Origin: an uncultured Deferribacteraceae bacterium
GTDB taxonomy: Bacteria > Chrysiogenota > Deferribacteres > Deferribacterales > Mucispirillaceae
DNA: 51,509 nucleotides
Direction of reading: 5' to 3'
Assembly: GCA_947039395.1 (NCBI GenBank)
Contig: CAMQYS010000014.1
Location: 1-51,509, forward strand
The first letter of the stretch is position 1; every line of letters starts with the position of its first letter. The notes under the pieces are model-generated. The model was not told the DNA's origin, did no database searches, and saw only the letters and a program-made list of their open reading frames with translations. Shown piece after piece: positions 9,470 to 18,709 of the stretch. The translations under genes were made by a program, and so were the position numbers.

Positions 9470-9937
9470 CTACTTTAAATTCTTTTCCAATATACCTAAA
9501 ACTCTCTTCGCATTACCTTTTGCTTTAACATTGTATAACGCCTCTTCAATAATACCGTTCTCATCTATTATAAATGTTGAGCGTTTTATACCTGTAACTA
9601 ATTTACCATATAACGATCTATCTCCATATGCAAAATAACTTTTCACAACTTCTTTATCGCTATCAACAAGAAGATCAATCTTCAAATTATATTTTTCTTT
9701 AAACTTTTTATGGCTTTCGCATGAATCAGGAGAAACACCTATAATAATAGTATTTAGTGCTTCAAACTCATCAACAAGAGATGTAAAATCGTTAGCTTGA
9801 AGAGTGCAACCTGGAGTACTATCTTTAGGATAAAAATAAAGAACAACTTTCTTACCTCTTAAATCCTCTAATTTTATATCTTTTTCATCAATATTTTGTA
9901 ATGAAAAACTAGGAGCTTTATCACCCTTTTTTAACAT
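9470..9937 (-). CDS. bcp: PrxQ/BCP-type thiol peroxidase lacking the usual resolving cysteine
   Basis: Thioredoxin-fold peroxidase (155 residues) reducing hydroperoxides in the cytosol. The peroxidatic Cys44 lies in DSTPGCT. In most E. coli-like BCPs a resolving Cys follows five residues later; here position 49 is Asn (CTLQAND). The only other cysteine is Cys73 (GVSPDSCESHKKF). It is therefore either a 1-Cys enzyme or one that resolves through Cys73. It is a monocistronic-looking gene between rlmN and xseB. Family assignment is firm; the mechanism is inference. Confidence 0.92.
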   Translation of the reverse strand: MLKKGDKAPSFSLQNIDEKDIKLEDLRGKKVVLYFYPKDSTPGCTLQANDFTSLVDEFEALNTIIIGVSPDSCESHKKFKEKYNLKIDLLVDSDKEVVKSYFAYGDRSLYGKLVTGIKRSTFIIDENGIIEEALYNVKAKGNAKRVLGILEKNLK

Positions 9938-10054
9938 AGCTTACCTTTTTATTATTTTATTTTTTATAACTTAATTACACCTAATAATTTTATTCTACTA
10001 CAAATTAATCATATTGTAATTTTTGATCTACTACGATTTAATTACACTATAATT
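9938..10054. repeat. Degenerate tandem repeat abutting the rlmN stop codon
   Basis: Three decayed units of roughly 30-36 bp, each ending in a TCTACT-like core. They run from near 9970 to the end of rlmN, whose own 3' end carries ACTCTACTTC. Examples are TTAATTACACCTAATAATTT and TTAATTACACTATAATTTTA. No gene is visible. Confidence 0.45.
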
Positions 10055-11104
10055 TTACTCTACTTCTTGTAACTTACTTGCACCAGATAGCTGTCCACAC
10101 GCAGCAGAAATATCTTTACCTAAACGCTTACGCAGAAAAGCTGATACTTTATTCGCAATTAAATAGTTCTGAAATTTTTCAACGACTATCGCTTTAGGCT
10201 CTTTGAAATCTGTAAATTCCGAACCGTTATAAATTATTAAATTAACCTTTGCTTTTACACCTTTCATAAGCTTAACCAACAGCTTTGCATCTTCTAAACT
10301 ATCATTTACACCATCAATTAATATATACTCTAATGTTATTCTTTTACGTTTATCAAGTTCAAGAGTTTTCAGTTTTTTGATAAGTTCTTCTAACGGATAT
10401 TTATTTGATATAGGCATAATATCTTTTCTTACACTTTGACGTGGTGAGTTTATTGATACTGCAAGATTAACTGGCGTTTCCATTCTAAATAATCTATCAA
10501 TATTTTTGAGATAACCACTTGTTGATACAGTTATTTTTCTATGTGAAAAACCAAGATACTTATCATCTAATATGATCTCTAATGCTTGAATAAGTGAATC
10601 AATATTATCTAACGGTTCGCCCATTCCCATAAATACTAGATTAGATAATCTAATATTAAATAGTTTATCAGCTTCACTTCTTAGATATTGAACTTGTTTG
10701 AAAATTTCAGCAGGTGTAAGATTACGCTTAAAACCTATCGACATGAATGTAGCACAAAATGTACAACCCATTCTACAGCCTACTTGAGATGAAATACAAG
10801 CAGTCAATCTATCGCCATCTTTTAATAGAACAGATTCAATTCTTTCTCCATCTGATAATTCAAATAAAAATTTAATCGTACCATCGGTTGAAGATTCTCT
10901 TGAAACTTCTATAAAATGTGTTATCGGATATCTTGACGATAATTTTTCTCTAAGCGGTAACGGGATATTTGACATTTGATCGTAAGAATATACACCACGT
11001 TTAAATAACCACTCAACTATTTGATCGGCTCTATAGCTACTTTCACCATGTGATTTAATAACTTGTTGTAACTCAATAACAGAAAGATTATCTATAAACT
11101 TCAT
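10055..11104 (-). CDS. rlmN: Dual-specificity RNA methyltransferase RlmN
   Basis: Radical-SAM enzyme that methylates C2 of adenine at A2503 of 23S rRNA and A37 of some tRNAs. The cluster-binding motif is C110-x3-C114-x2-C117 (GCRMGCTFC), followed by NLVFMGMGEPLDN. The C-terminal methyl-carrying cysteine is in SAACGQLSG. The 349-residue length is normal. No good Shine-Dalgarno precedes the ATG, and the gene begins 14 bases after the STAS gene, so coupling is likely. Confidence 0.96.
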   Translation of the reverse strand: MKFIDNLSVIELQQVIKSHGESSYRADQIVEWLFKRGVYSYDQMSNIPLPLREKLSSRYPITHFIEVSRESSTDGTIKFLFELSDGERIESVLLKDGDRLTACISSQVGCRMGCTFCATFMSIGFKRNLTPAEIFKQVQYLRSEADKLFNIRLSNLVFMGMGEPLDNIDSLIQALEIILDDKYLGFSHRKITVSTSGYLKNIDRLFRMETPVNLAVSINSPRQSVRKDIMPISNKYPLEELIKKLKTLELDKRKRITLEYILIDGVNDSLEDAKLLVKLMKGVKAKVNLIIYNGSEFTDFKEPKAIVVEKFQNYLIANKVSAFLRKRLGKDISAACGQLSGASKLQEVE

Positions 11105-11118
11105 AAATCAACAATGTA

Positions 11119-11472
11119 TTACTCTGCAGACAAGGTTGTAACAACATCTTCATCTGTTTCTTCTATTCTAAAGAGTCTGTCAAGATTAGTATGCATAAAA
11201 ACCTTTTTAATATCCTCATTAATAGAGGTAAGTACTAAATATTTTTCACTTTCTTTTATTACTCTTAACATTCTAATCAACTCTCGTAAACCAGAACTAT
11301 TTAGATAAGTTACACGTGAAAAATTTATAACAAACACATCTACACTTTCCATTTTAACAGCGATATGATTTCCTAACTCTTCACCGTTGAAAGAGTCAAT
11401 CTCGTATATTGGATATAAAAACTCAATTTTCTTCCCATTACTTAAAACTTCAGTATTATTACTAAAAGACAT
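11119..11472 (-). CDS. STAS-domain protein (anti-sigma factor antagonist type)
   Basis: Single-domain STAS protein of 117 residues. SpoIIAA-like members control sigma factors or other outputs through reversible Ser phosphorylation by a kinase partner. The conserved patch VINFSRVTYLNSSGLRELI carries the expected phosphoacceptor (Ser59 or Ser60). GGAGG lies ahead of the ATG. No kinase or phosphatase partner is in this window, so its target is unknown. It is probably co-transcribed with rlmN. Confidence 0.87.
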   Translation of the reverse strand: MSFSNNTEVLSNGKKIEFLYPIYEIDSFNGEELGNHIAVKMESVDVFVINFSRVTYLNSSGLRELIRMLRVIKESEKYLVLTSINEDIKKVFMHTNLDRLFRIEETDEDVVTTLSAE

Positions 11473-11515
11473 TTTTGTATATCCTCCGAATTAAAGATAA
11501 ATTATTCTAACAGTT

Positions 11516-11575
11516 ATAAATATTAAAAACAACTATAATATTTATAAGACACTTCTTACTACTTATAAAGACATT
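11516..11575. repeat. Inverted repeat and 21-bp duplication next to the pyrE stop codon
   Basis: A perfect 9-bp inverted repeat (ATAAATATT at 516-524, AATATTTAT at 537-545, offsets from 11000) lies in the pyrE-STAS spacer. It overlaps an imperfect 21-bp duplication: TTATAAGACACTTCT at 11542 and TTATAAAGACATTCTATCTG at 11563, the latter running into the end of pyrE. There is no T run, so a terminator is not supported. Confidence 0.5.
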
Positions 11576-12136
11576 CTATCTGCTGCCTGGTTTGATAGCT
11601 GCTGTACCTAGTGTTGTACATATCGGACAATTAGATGCTTCATAACTTTTCACTAAAACTCTTACTAAAGACATATATGGCTGACTAAAATTAGGAGACT
11701 CTTCGCTTCTATCAATAATTGAAACAATAGCCACAACTTCCCCACCATTTTCTTCAATAGCTGCAATACACTCTTTTGTTGACCTACCAGTTGTAACAAC
11801 ATCTTCAGCAATAACTATTTTCTCTTTAGGTGATAAAGTAAAACCTCGTCTAAAAGTCATTTTACCATCAACTCTTTCAGTAAATATAGAACGTTTAGAT
11901 AGTAATCTTGATAGTTCATAACCGAAACGTATACCTCCAATTGCTGGAGATACAACTGTTGTAAAATCAAAATGTTTTAACTTCGGTATCAATTGAGAAA
12001 TAACACCAGTAGCTATTTCAGGGTATTGTAAAACTTGTTCTGATTGTAGATATGTATCTGAATGCATTCCTGATGATAATAAAAAATGTCCTCTAAGTAA
12101 TCCATTATTCTCTTCATATACTTTTACAATATCCAT
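11576..12136 (-). CDS. pyrE: Orotate phosphoribosyltransferase
   Basis: Converts orotate and PRPP to OMP, the penultimate step of UMP synthesis; the decarboxylase pyrF lies about 390 bases upstream. The PRPP-binding motif is KIVIAEDVVTTGRST, with VSPAIGGIRFGYELSR and FTERVDGKMTFRRGF also characteristic. The ATG at 12136 gives 187 residues and follows AGAGAAGGGTGT, a good ribosome-binding site; an upstream 17-residue extension is rejected. The C-terminal NCPICTTLGTAAIKPGSR resembles the PyrE subgroup of archaea and deltaproteobacteria-like lineages. Confidence 0.94.
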   Translation of the reverse strand: MDIVKVYEENNGLLRGHFLLSSGMHSDTYLQSEQVLQYPEIATGVISQLIPKLKHFDFTTVVSPAIGGIRFGYELSRLLSKRSIFTERVDGKMTFRRGFTLSPKEKIVIAEDVVTTGRSTKECIAAIEENGGEVVAIVSIIDRSEESPNFSQPYMSLVRVLVKSYEASNCPICTTLGTAAIKPGSR

Positions 12137-12524
12137 ACACCCTTCTCTATCTTTATATATTTTTGATCTACAAAACAGAATCATCAACTTACTAGAACTT
12201 CCTTGATATATCTCCTAAATAATTACTATTGCAAACTAATAAAATAACCTACTCTTATGAAATATATCTCACCAATATAGCAATATCATACCACTATATA
12301 CAGTCACTCTATATATACATTTATTTCTCCATACATACAACATATATTTGAGCAGATAGAAATAATATATAAATATTGAGAGAAGCATTCGTTGATAACT
12401 ATATCATATATTTATTGATAATTATAGATAGAATTAAGCAAGTCTGTTTGTAGATATGTTTCAATTAAATAAATCTTATTTATGTTAATGCTTAGGTTAA
12501 TTAAATATTATAAAAAGTGCAAAA
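12137..12524. other. 388-base gene-free spacer between pyrE and pyrF
   Basis: AT-rich and full of stop codons. I see no open frame with a ribosome-binding site and no terminator with a T run. A short imperfect repeat (GTTGATAACTATATCATA and a following ATTGATAATTATAGATAG) lies near 12392-12430. Nothing else could be supported. Confidence 0.5.
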
Positions 12525-13244
12525 CTAATCTTTAAGTTCTTCAAGAATATTTGTAGCAGCATTTAACGGATCATTTGCCGATGTAACAGGTCTTCCAACG
12601 ACAATATAATCTGAACCGATTGATTTCGCATCTGCTGGAGTAACTACACGTTTTTGATCATCTACATTATCATCAAGCATTCGTATACCTGGAGTGATAG
12701 TTATAAAGTCTGTGCCACATCGCTCTTTAATCGTTCTAACCTCTGATGCAGATGAAACAACTCCATCAAGTCCAGATAGTTTTGCTTTATAAGCTAAATC
12801 TGATACATATTTGGCTTCATCAGATATAGAGATAGAGAAATCTTGCAAGTATTTTTTATTAAGCGATGTTAATAATGTTACTCCGATTAATAATGGTTTA
12901 GTTTGTAAAGATGATGATAGTTTACTATACTCATCATCTAGAACCCTCTTTGCTTCACACATCATCTCAACTCCACCTTGAGTATGAAGGTTGAAAATAT
13001 CCACACCCGCACGAATAGATACCGCAATAGCACCTGCTACCGTATTTGGAATATCATGAAATTTTAAATCTAAAAAAACCTTCTTATCTTTAGACTTCAA
13101 ATAATCAATCGACGCAAAACCTGATGATAGAAATAATTCTAATCCAACTTTATAATATTCTACCGAATCAGATAAAATATCTATCATAGATTTTGCGTCA
13201 TTTAAATTATTATAATCTAATGCTACTATTAACTTTGTTTTCAA
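12525..13244 (-). CDS. pyrF: Orotidine 5'-phosphate decarboxylase
   Basis: Final step of UMP synthesis. The TIM-barrel active-site motif D-x-K-x2-D is seen in VFLDLKFHDIPNTV, with LIVALDYNN at the N-terminus and TPGIRM and YIVVGRPVT near the C-terminus (phosphate site). It is 239 residues, and the start codon is TTG; the nearby out-of-frame ATG stops after four codons. It lies 36 bases after rnfB, with no visible terminator between, so it may be read from the glyA/rnf transcript. Confidence 0.95.
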   Translation of the reverse strand: MKTKLIVALDYNNLNDAKSMIDILSDSVEYYKVGLELFLSSGFASIDYLKSKDKKVFLDLKFHDIPNTVAGAIAVSIRAGVDIFNLHTQGGVEMMCEAKRVLDDEYSKLSSSLQTKPLLIGVTLLTSLNKKYLQDFSISISDEAKYVSDLAYKAKLSGLDGVVSSASEVRTIKERCGTDFITITPGIRMLDDNVDDQKRVVTPADAKSIGSDYIVVGRPVTSANDPLNAATNILEELKD

Positions 13245-13280
13245 TTTACTACCATTAAATAATATTTCTACAAATAATAA

Positions 13281-14072
13281 CTATCTGTTTGCAGTATGCT
13301 TAAAAATAACTTTCGATGGGCAAGGATCAACACACAGATAGCAATCAGTACACTTATCTCTATCAACTTTTGATAGAAAGTCAGTTACATGAATAGCATC
13401 ATCATTACATTTTTTCTCACATATCTTACAACCGATACAACCTGCTGAACAATATTTCTTAGTCACAGCACCTTTATCTTTTGAACTACAAACAACTGTA
13501 ACACCTTTAGATATATCTTGTATCTCAATAAGGTTTTTAGGACATGCAACAACACACTTACCACAAGAAACACAACCTTTCTCATCAATATGAGGTAAGC
13601 CATCTTTCCCCATACTTATTACATCAAACGGACACGCACGCATACAGTTTCCTTCACCGATACAACCGTAACTGCAAGCTTTATTACTGCCAAATGAATC
13701 TGCTATAACTTGACAATCTTTTACACCATCATACTTAAAACTATCTAAACAGTTCTCTCCACCATTACATAAAAGAACAGCACTGGTAGTAGCTACCATA
13801 CCTGATGATATATTAAAACGTTCTGCCGCTTCATCTCTATCTTCATCACTCATAACGCTACAACCTGAAAATGTACTACCACCACTTGTGATAGATTGAG
13901 CAAGACCTGCACAACCTGCAAAACCACAAGCACCACAGTTAACTCCAGGAAGAGCTTCTAGTATCGCTACAAATTTCTCATCTTTATCTACTTTGAAAAA
14001 ACTTGAACCAAATGTTAAGATTATTCCTATAATTAATCCTATTAAACTAAAAACAATTATCGCTGTAATCAT
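13281..14072 (-). CDS. rnfB: Rnf complex subunit RnfB
   Basis: Iron-sulfur subunit that passes electrons from reduced ferredoxin into the ion-pumping Rnf complex. The N-terminal hydrophobic anchor (about residues 1-25) is followed by the Fe-S domain (VNCGACGFAGCAGLA). Four further ferredoxin-like cysteine clusters follow: CSYGCIGEGNCMRACP, CVSCGKCVVACP, CSAGCIGCKICEKKC and CTDCYLCVDPCP. At 263 residues it is longer than the proteobacterial form (about 190) and closer to the multi-cluster clostridial type. Its ATG overlaps the rnfA stop codon (ATGA). It is the last rnf gene. Confidence 0.96.
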   Translation of the reverse strand: MITAIIVFSLIGLIIGIILTFGSSFFKVDKDEKFVAILEALPGVNCGACGFAGCAGLAQSITSGGSTFSGCSVMSDEDRDEAAERFNISSGMVATTSAVLLCNGGENCLDSFKYDGVKDCQVIADSFGSNKACSYGCIGEGNCMRACPFDVISMGKDGLPHIDEKGCVSCGKCVVACPKNLIEIQDISKGVTVVCSSKDKGAVTKKYCSAGCIGCKICEKKCNDDAIHVTDFLSKVDRDKCTDCYLCVDPCPSKVIFKHTANR

Positions 14073-14650
14073 AATTTTACCATCCCTGAGAAGCCCATAA
14101 ACGCTAACGATAATATACCAGCTGTGATAAACGCAATCGGGATACCTCTAAAATTTTTAGATATAACTGATTGATCGATATACTCTCTTAATCCTGAAAA
14201 TATAATTATCGCAATAGCGTAACCTAATGATGTTCCAAAAGAGAATACAACCATATTTATAAAGTTATATCCATCTTTAATATTTATAATCGCAACACCT
14301 AATATAATACAGTTTGTTGTGATTAACGGTAGAAATATACCTAAACTACTGTATAACTCTGGAACATACTTCTCTAAAAACATCTCTAGCAACTGAACAA
14401 CAGCCGCTATAACAAATACAAAAACTATCGTTTGTAGATACATAATATCAAACGGTATAAGTACCGCATAATATACGATCCACGAAATAACCGAAGATAT
14501 CATAATTACCGCTGCAACTGAAAATGACATCCCTATTGCTGTTTCTAACTTACGAGAAACACCTAAAAAGGAACATATACCTAAGAACTTAGTTAAAACT
14601 ATATTATTTACTAACGCTGCCGAAATTAATAGAAGTATTGAATATGTCAT
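14069..14650 (-). CDS. rnfA: Rnf complex subunit RnfA
   Basis: Integral membrane subunit (193 residues, six predicted helices), homologous to RnfE and NqrE. RnfA and RnfE together form the core that holds a membrane Fe-S cluster. The signature VNNIVLTKFLGICSFLGVS and TNCIILGVAI contain the two conserved cysteines. GAGGTATAT precedes the ATG. It sits 7 bases after rnfE and overlaps rnfB. Confidence 0.96.
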   Translation of the reverse strand: MTYSILLLISAALVNNIVLTKFLGICSFLGVSRKLETAIGMSFSVAAVIMISSVISWIVYYAVLIPFDIMYLQTIVFVFVIAAVVQLLEMFLEKYVPELYSSLGIFLPLITTNCIILGVAIINIKDGYNFINMVVFSFGTSLGYAIAIIIFSGLREYIDQSVISKNFRGIPIAFITAGILSLAFMGFSGMVKL

Positions 14651-14657
14651 ATATACC

Positions 14658-15260
14658 TCACGACCTTGATTTTTTAGCTATATTTAATATCATATTTACC
14701 ATACCAATTAAAAGCCCTAATGTGATAAAAGCTCCTGCTGGGTAAACAAATAACGAAAACGGATTATACGCTTCTGGCATTATTCTAACACCGAAGATAG
14801 AACCCTCTCCGAACAACTCTCTAACTGATGATAATAGAAGTAAGGCTAAGGTAAATCCTATACCTGAACCTAAAGCATCTAATGTTGAGTCGATAACATT
14901 ATTCTTTGACGCAAATACCTCTGCTCGTCCTAAAACGATACAGTTAACAACTATCAGTGGAATAAATAAACCTAACACTTTATGTAAATCATGCACATAC
15001 GCATTCATCAATAGATCCACAACTGTAACTAATGAGGCTATCACTAGAATATACGATGGGATACGAACCGATTTCGGAATGTATGATGCTAGCAATGAAA
15101 TAATAATATTTGAGCCTAATAGAACAGCTGTTGTCGCAAGCCCTAACGCTAAACCATTTATAGCTGCAGAGGTTACAGCTAATGTAGGACATAATCCTAA
15201 AAACTGTCTAAATACTGCATTATCTTTAAAAACTCCGTTCGTAAACGTTTTTATTTTCAT
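14658..15260 (-). CDS. rnfE: Rnf complex subunit RnfE
   Basis: Integral membrane subunit (200 residues, six helices), paralogous to RnfA and homologous to NqrD. The characteristic segments are NAVFRQFLGLCPTLAVTSAA and IVVNCIVLGRAEVFA, each with one of the cysteines that hold the intramembrane cluster. The C-terminal SVRELFGEGSIFGV is typical of RnfE. The ATG overlaps the end of rnfG by four bases. Confidence 0.96.
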   Translation of the reverse strand: MKIKTFTNGVFKDNAVFRQFLGLCPTLAVTSAAINGLALGLATTAVLLGSNIIISLLASYIPKSVRIPSYILVIASLVTVVDLLMNAYVHDLHKVLGLFIPLIVVNCIVLGRAEVFASKNNVIDSTLDALGSGIGFTLALLLLSSVRELFGEGSIFGVRIMPEAYNPFSLFVYPAGAFITLGLLIGMVNMILNIAKKSRS

Positions 15261-15859
15261 AAATCACCACTATTTACAGAATTTAATTCTGATGAACTTG
15301 TTAACTTAAAATTAGCTTTAATAAAATAAAGTGCTTCTGCAACCGCTTGTGATGTTGAACGTGATGAGTAGGTAGCCCCACTTATCTGATCTATAACTCC
15401 ACCATCTTTCTTTATATTCAACTCTACTGGATCTGCTATACCATTAAATGCAGTTAAAAACTTCTCTTGTGTGATCTTTGCTCCAAGACCAGGAGTTTCA
15501 GTATGCTGAACAATAAATACACCTTCAACTTTTCCTGCACTAGAAATACCAACTAGGTAAGTTATAAGTCCATTATAACCTTTGTTTGATATAACCTGTA
15601 GTGCGTATGCGATTGTTTTATTGTCGGCTGTTTTTGCCTCATAAACCGATCTATTATCTACTGTGATAAACTCTGCATAAGGATCATTAGCGTACTTTGG
15701 TAGCACTTGATCTAAACCTTTAACAAAATCTAAACGATACATTTCAATTATTCTATCTTTCGTTTCAGCATTAACAAATGATAAAATCACGCCTACAACT
15801 AAAGATATAACTGTAACCGATATAACCATATAATATTTACTATTCATAAAGTCTTTCAT
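15257..15859 (-). CDS. rnfG: Rnf complex subunit RnfG (covalent FMN)
   Basis: Membrane-anchored periplasmic flavoprotein subunit. It has one N-terminal helix (YYMVISVTVISLVVGVILS) and the FMN-binding domain with the attachment motif SGATYSS, whose Thr is linked to FMN by ApbE/Ftp. ApbE is not in this window. The ATG at 15859 (about 200 residues) is chosen because TTTGGAGG lies just before it; the site falls within the last codons of rnfD. Confidence 0.95.
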   Translation of the reverse strand: MKDFMNSKYYMVISVTVISLVVGVILSFVNAETKDRIIEMYRLDFVKGLDQVLPKYANDPYAEFITVDNRSVYEAKTADNKTIAYALQVISNKGYNGLITYLVGISSAGKVEGVFIVQHTETPGLGAKITQEKFLTAFNGIADPVELNIKKDGGVIDQISGATYSSRSTSQAVAEALYFIKANFKLTSSSELNSVNSGDL

Positions 15860-15860
15860 G

Positions 15861-16871
15861 TTAACCTCCAAACGATCTAGGTTTAGTATAACGATCAATA
15901 AGTGGTACTAATGAATTCATCAGTAGTATTGAAAAACCAATACCTTCTGGGTAACTTGAAAAAATTCTTATTAGAACAGTAAGAGCTCCACACCCTATTC
16001 CAAAAATAATCTGACCTTTAGAGTATAACGGAGAGGTAACAAAATCTGTTGCCATAAACAACGCACCTAAAACTATACCACCTGATAGAACTTGTGTAAT
16101 CGGATCTAAAATATAACCTTGATTAAAGTACCAGAATACAGTTGCTAAAACTAAAAATGTAGTTAAGCATGCGAACGGAATTCTCCATGCACCTATTCTT
16201 GTAATTAAAATTACAGCACCACCTATTAGAAGAGCTAATGTCGATACCTCTCCTGCTGCTCCTGGGATAAATCCTAAGAATGATGGCAACCATGTCTCTG
16301 TCATTAATACAGGTAAAGTTCCACCGACCGCAACTGTCTCTTTCGCTGCTGTTAATGTCGTAGCCATAGATACTGCATCTATCGGAACTGTTGTAATATT
16401 AAATAATCCGTTCTCAAATATATTTGAGGTCGGAAGATAAAACGTACTCATATATGATGAGTAACCAACAAGAACAGCTATTCTACCAGTTATTGCAGGA
16501 TTATAAACATTTCTACCAAAACCACCAAATAACTCTTTTCCTATTAAAGATGCGATAAGCGCTGCTACTACATAAATATAGTATGGAAGTATAGGAGGTA
16601 ATGTCATAACTATAAATGCTGCTGTTATAGATCCTTTAAACTCTAGAAAACGATGTAAATAATCTTTCCTATATTTTATTGAGTCGTAAGTCCACTCTGT
16701 AAGGGCACAAACAGACATTGTTAATAAATAAGCAAAAAGAATTCTGTATCCATAATAATAAAAAGAGAAACAAACCGCTGGCAACATCGCTGCTGCTAAG
16801 ATAAAGATAGTATGCTTCATCACATATTTTCCATGCTGATGAGGAGGAAGTTTCATTAAAAATTCACTCAT
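15861..16871 (-). CDS. rnfD: Rnf complex subunit RnfD (covalent FMN)
   Basis: Polytopic subunit of 336 residues, homologous to NqrB. FGGFGRNVYNPAITGRIAVL is characteristic of the family. The flavin-attachment region reads DAVSMATTL, where the Thr of S-x-A-T is the expected FMN site. The start overlaps the rnfC stop (ATGA), and the stop is one base before the rnfG ATG, so the operon is tightly packed. Confidence 0.95.
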   Translation of the reverse strand: MSEFLMKLPPHQHGKYVMKHTIFILAAAMLPAVCFSFYYYGYRILFAYLLTMSVCALTEWTYDSIKYRKDYLHRFLEFKGSITAAFIVMTLPPILPYYIYVVAALIASLIGKELFGGFGRNVYNPAITGRIAVLVGYSSYMSTFYLPTSNIFENGLFNITTVPIDAVSMATTLTAAKETVAVGGTLPVLMTETWLPSFLGFIPGAAGEVSTLALLIGGAVILITRIGAWRIPFACLTTFLVLATVFWYFNQGYILDPITQVLSGGIVLGALFMATDFVTSPLYSKGQIIFGIGCGALTVLIRIFSSYPEGIGFSILLMNSLVPLIDRYTKPRSFGG

Positions 16872-18193
16872 TTTTTACCTCCTGAAGCTTTTTCCATCTC
16901 TAACGATGCTATATGATCTTTTACTAAGAAATTTTTAGCATATTGAATACTTTCCATAAGTTTCCTACTTGATATACATACATAAGAACAACATCCACAC
17001 TCAATACAACTCATTAAGTCGTCTTTCAGTGCTTGATCTATATCGCCTTGTACTATCGAGTTATTAATTCCTGTTGGAGACAATCTCATTACACACGAAT
17101 CAATACAACGACCACATCGTGCACATGCCTCTTCATCATGACTTGCTACCTTATCATTTAAAAGAAGAACAGCAGATACTGTCTTTAATAGAGGTGTATC
17201 TAAATCTGCAATTGATGTCCCCGTCATTAAACCACCTAAAATAATACGATTATACTGTTCTGGATCAAGATTAAGTTTTTCAAGTAACGATCTAACTGTT
17301 GTTCCAACTTTAACTATTATATTTTGATGAGTTGGTATATCTCCTGAAATAGTAACAACTCTATCAATAACAGGTTTAGATTTTTTAATTGCTTCATATA
17401 TACTATATATAGTAGATATATTTTGTATCATAACCTTAACAGATGAAGGAAATTCACCTTTTTTAACAGTTCTACCAAGAAGAACATATATTAACTGTTT
17501 TTCGCCACTATATGGATATTTACGAGGTAATTCCGCTATATCAATACTGTTATCTTTAGCAAGTTGTTTAAACTTATCTGTCTGCTCTGTAGTATTGCCC
17601 TCAAGCGCTACGATAACTCTTTTGATATCTAACTCTTTTTTGATCAATAAAATTGTTTCTATTAATTCATCAGCTTTATTGATCAATATTGATTGATCAC
17701 AAGTTAAGTAAGGCTCACTCTCTGATGCATTAATAATAAGAGTATCCACCTGTGACTTAGATGAACAAAATTTGATATAACTAGGGAACCCTGCGCCACC
17801 CATACCAAGAACACCAGCATTTTTTACAGAACTTTCAATATCCTTTGCAGGAGTAAGTTTCGTATAATCTCCAGATTGTTCTGATGCTTTAATAACGATC
17901 CCTTCTGTTGTGATTAATTTACTATGTTTAATCTGTGTAATATCTTCTATAATCCCATCAACTGATGAGTGTATATCTATAGAAAATCCTGATTCACTAG
18001 CCTTTGCAATAAGATCCCCTGCTTTAACTACATCTCCTTTTGAAACCACAGGAATTGAGTTAGTACAGAAAGAGTTGCTAAGTGGATAGTAGAATAGCTC
18101 TCCATCAAGAACTGGCAACGTATTAATAATATTCGCATCAGCAAACTTATTTTGCTTAAGCTTAATACCGCCTTTAATTGAGTAAAGTTTCAT
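16868..18193 (-). CDS. rnfC: Rnf complex subunit RnfC
   Basis: Cytosolic NADH-binding flavoprotein subunit, homologous to Nqo1/NuoF; it exchanges electrons with NAD. The sequence shows VLGMGGAGFPSYIKF (nucleotide/FMN region) and two 4Fe-4S motifs, CARCGRCIDSC and CIECGCCSYVC, near the C-terminus. It has 441 residues, with the short C-terminal tail usual outside gammaproteobacteria. AAAGGTGAAG precedes the ATG. It is the first rnf gene, 8 bases after the deaminase gene. The order C-D-G-E-A-B is the one seen in clostridia and many anaerobes. Confidence 0.96.
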   Translation of the reverse strand: MKLYSIKGGIKLKQNKFADANIINTLPVLDGELFYYPLSNSFCTNSIPVVSKGDVVKAGDLIAKASESGFSIDIHSSVDGIIEDITQIKHSKLITTEGIVIKASEQSGDYTKLTPAKDIESSVKNAGVLGMGGAGFPSYIKFCSSKSQVDTLIINASESEPYLTCDQSILINKADELIETILLIKKELDIKRVIVALEGNTTEQTDKFKQLAKDNSIDIAELPRKYPYSGEKQLIYVLLGRTVKKGEFPSSVKVMIQNISTIYSIYEAIKKSKPVIDRVVTISGDIPTHQNIIVKVGTTVRSLLEKLNLDPEQYNRIILGGLMTGTSIADLDTPLLKTVSAVLLLNDKVASHDEEACARCGRCIDSCVMRLSPTGINNSIVQGDIDQALKDDLMSCIECGCCSYVCISSRKLMESIQYAKNFLVKDHIASLEMEKASGGKK

Positions 18194-18200
18194 ATTTTCT

Positions 18201-18647
18201 TCACCTTTTATGTTTTACTACTGATATGTTTGTTTCTGCTAAAAGCTCTTCTGCTAATAAATCCTGATATTCCTCTAAATATACTATTCTTGAAATACGT
18301 GCATTTATAAGCATTTTAGTACATATTGAACATGGTTTATTCGTACAATAAACAACTGCACCATCTGTAGAAACACCATGAACAGCAGCTTGAATTATAG
18401 CATTCTGCTCTGCATGAACACCTCTACATATTTCATGGTTACTTCCTGATGGAACATTCATAGCTGTTCGTAAACAACCTACTTCTGATGCATGGGGTAA
18501 TCCTGATGGAGCACCGTTATACCCTGTTGATATAATGAAATTATCTTTTACTAAAATAGCTCCTACCTGTCTCCTTATACAAGTAGAACGTTCTTTTGCA
18601 ACCTCTGCCATTCTCATAAAATATTCATCCCAACCGATACGATCCAT
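18201..18647 (-). CDS. dCMP deaminase (ComEB-like)
   Basis: Zinc-dependent cytidine/deoxycytidylate deaminase family protein of 148 residues that probably turns dCMP into dUMP for thymidylate synthesis. Zinc ligands and catalytic Glu are seen in GVHAEQNAI and KPCSICTKML, and GYNGAPSGLPH is typical of dCMP deaminases. It sits between glyA and rnfC. GlyA makes the methylene-THF used by thymidylate synthase, which gives a plausible link. An AGGT ribosome-binding site lies 11 bases upstream. Confidence 0.91.
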   Translation of the reverse strand: MDRIGWDEYFMRMAEVAKERSTCIRRQVGAILVKDNFIISTGYNGAPSGLPHASEVGCLRTAMNVPSGSNHEICRGVHAEQNAIIQAAVHGVSTDGAVVYCTNKPCSICTKMLINARISRIVYLEEYQDLLAEELLAETNISVVKHKR

Positions 18648-18709
18648 AAAACATTTTACCTACTAAATTATTGTTTCTAAATATATTCTATAACTCATAC
18701 CAAATTACT

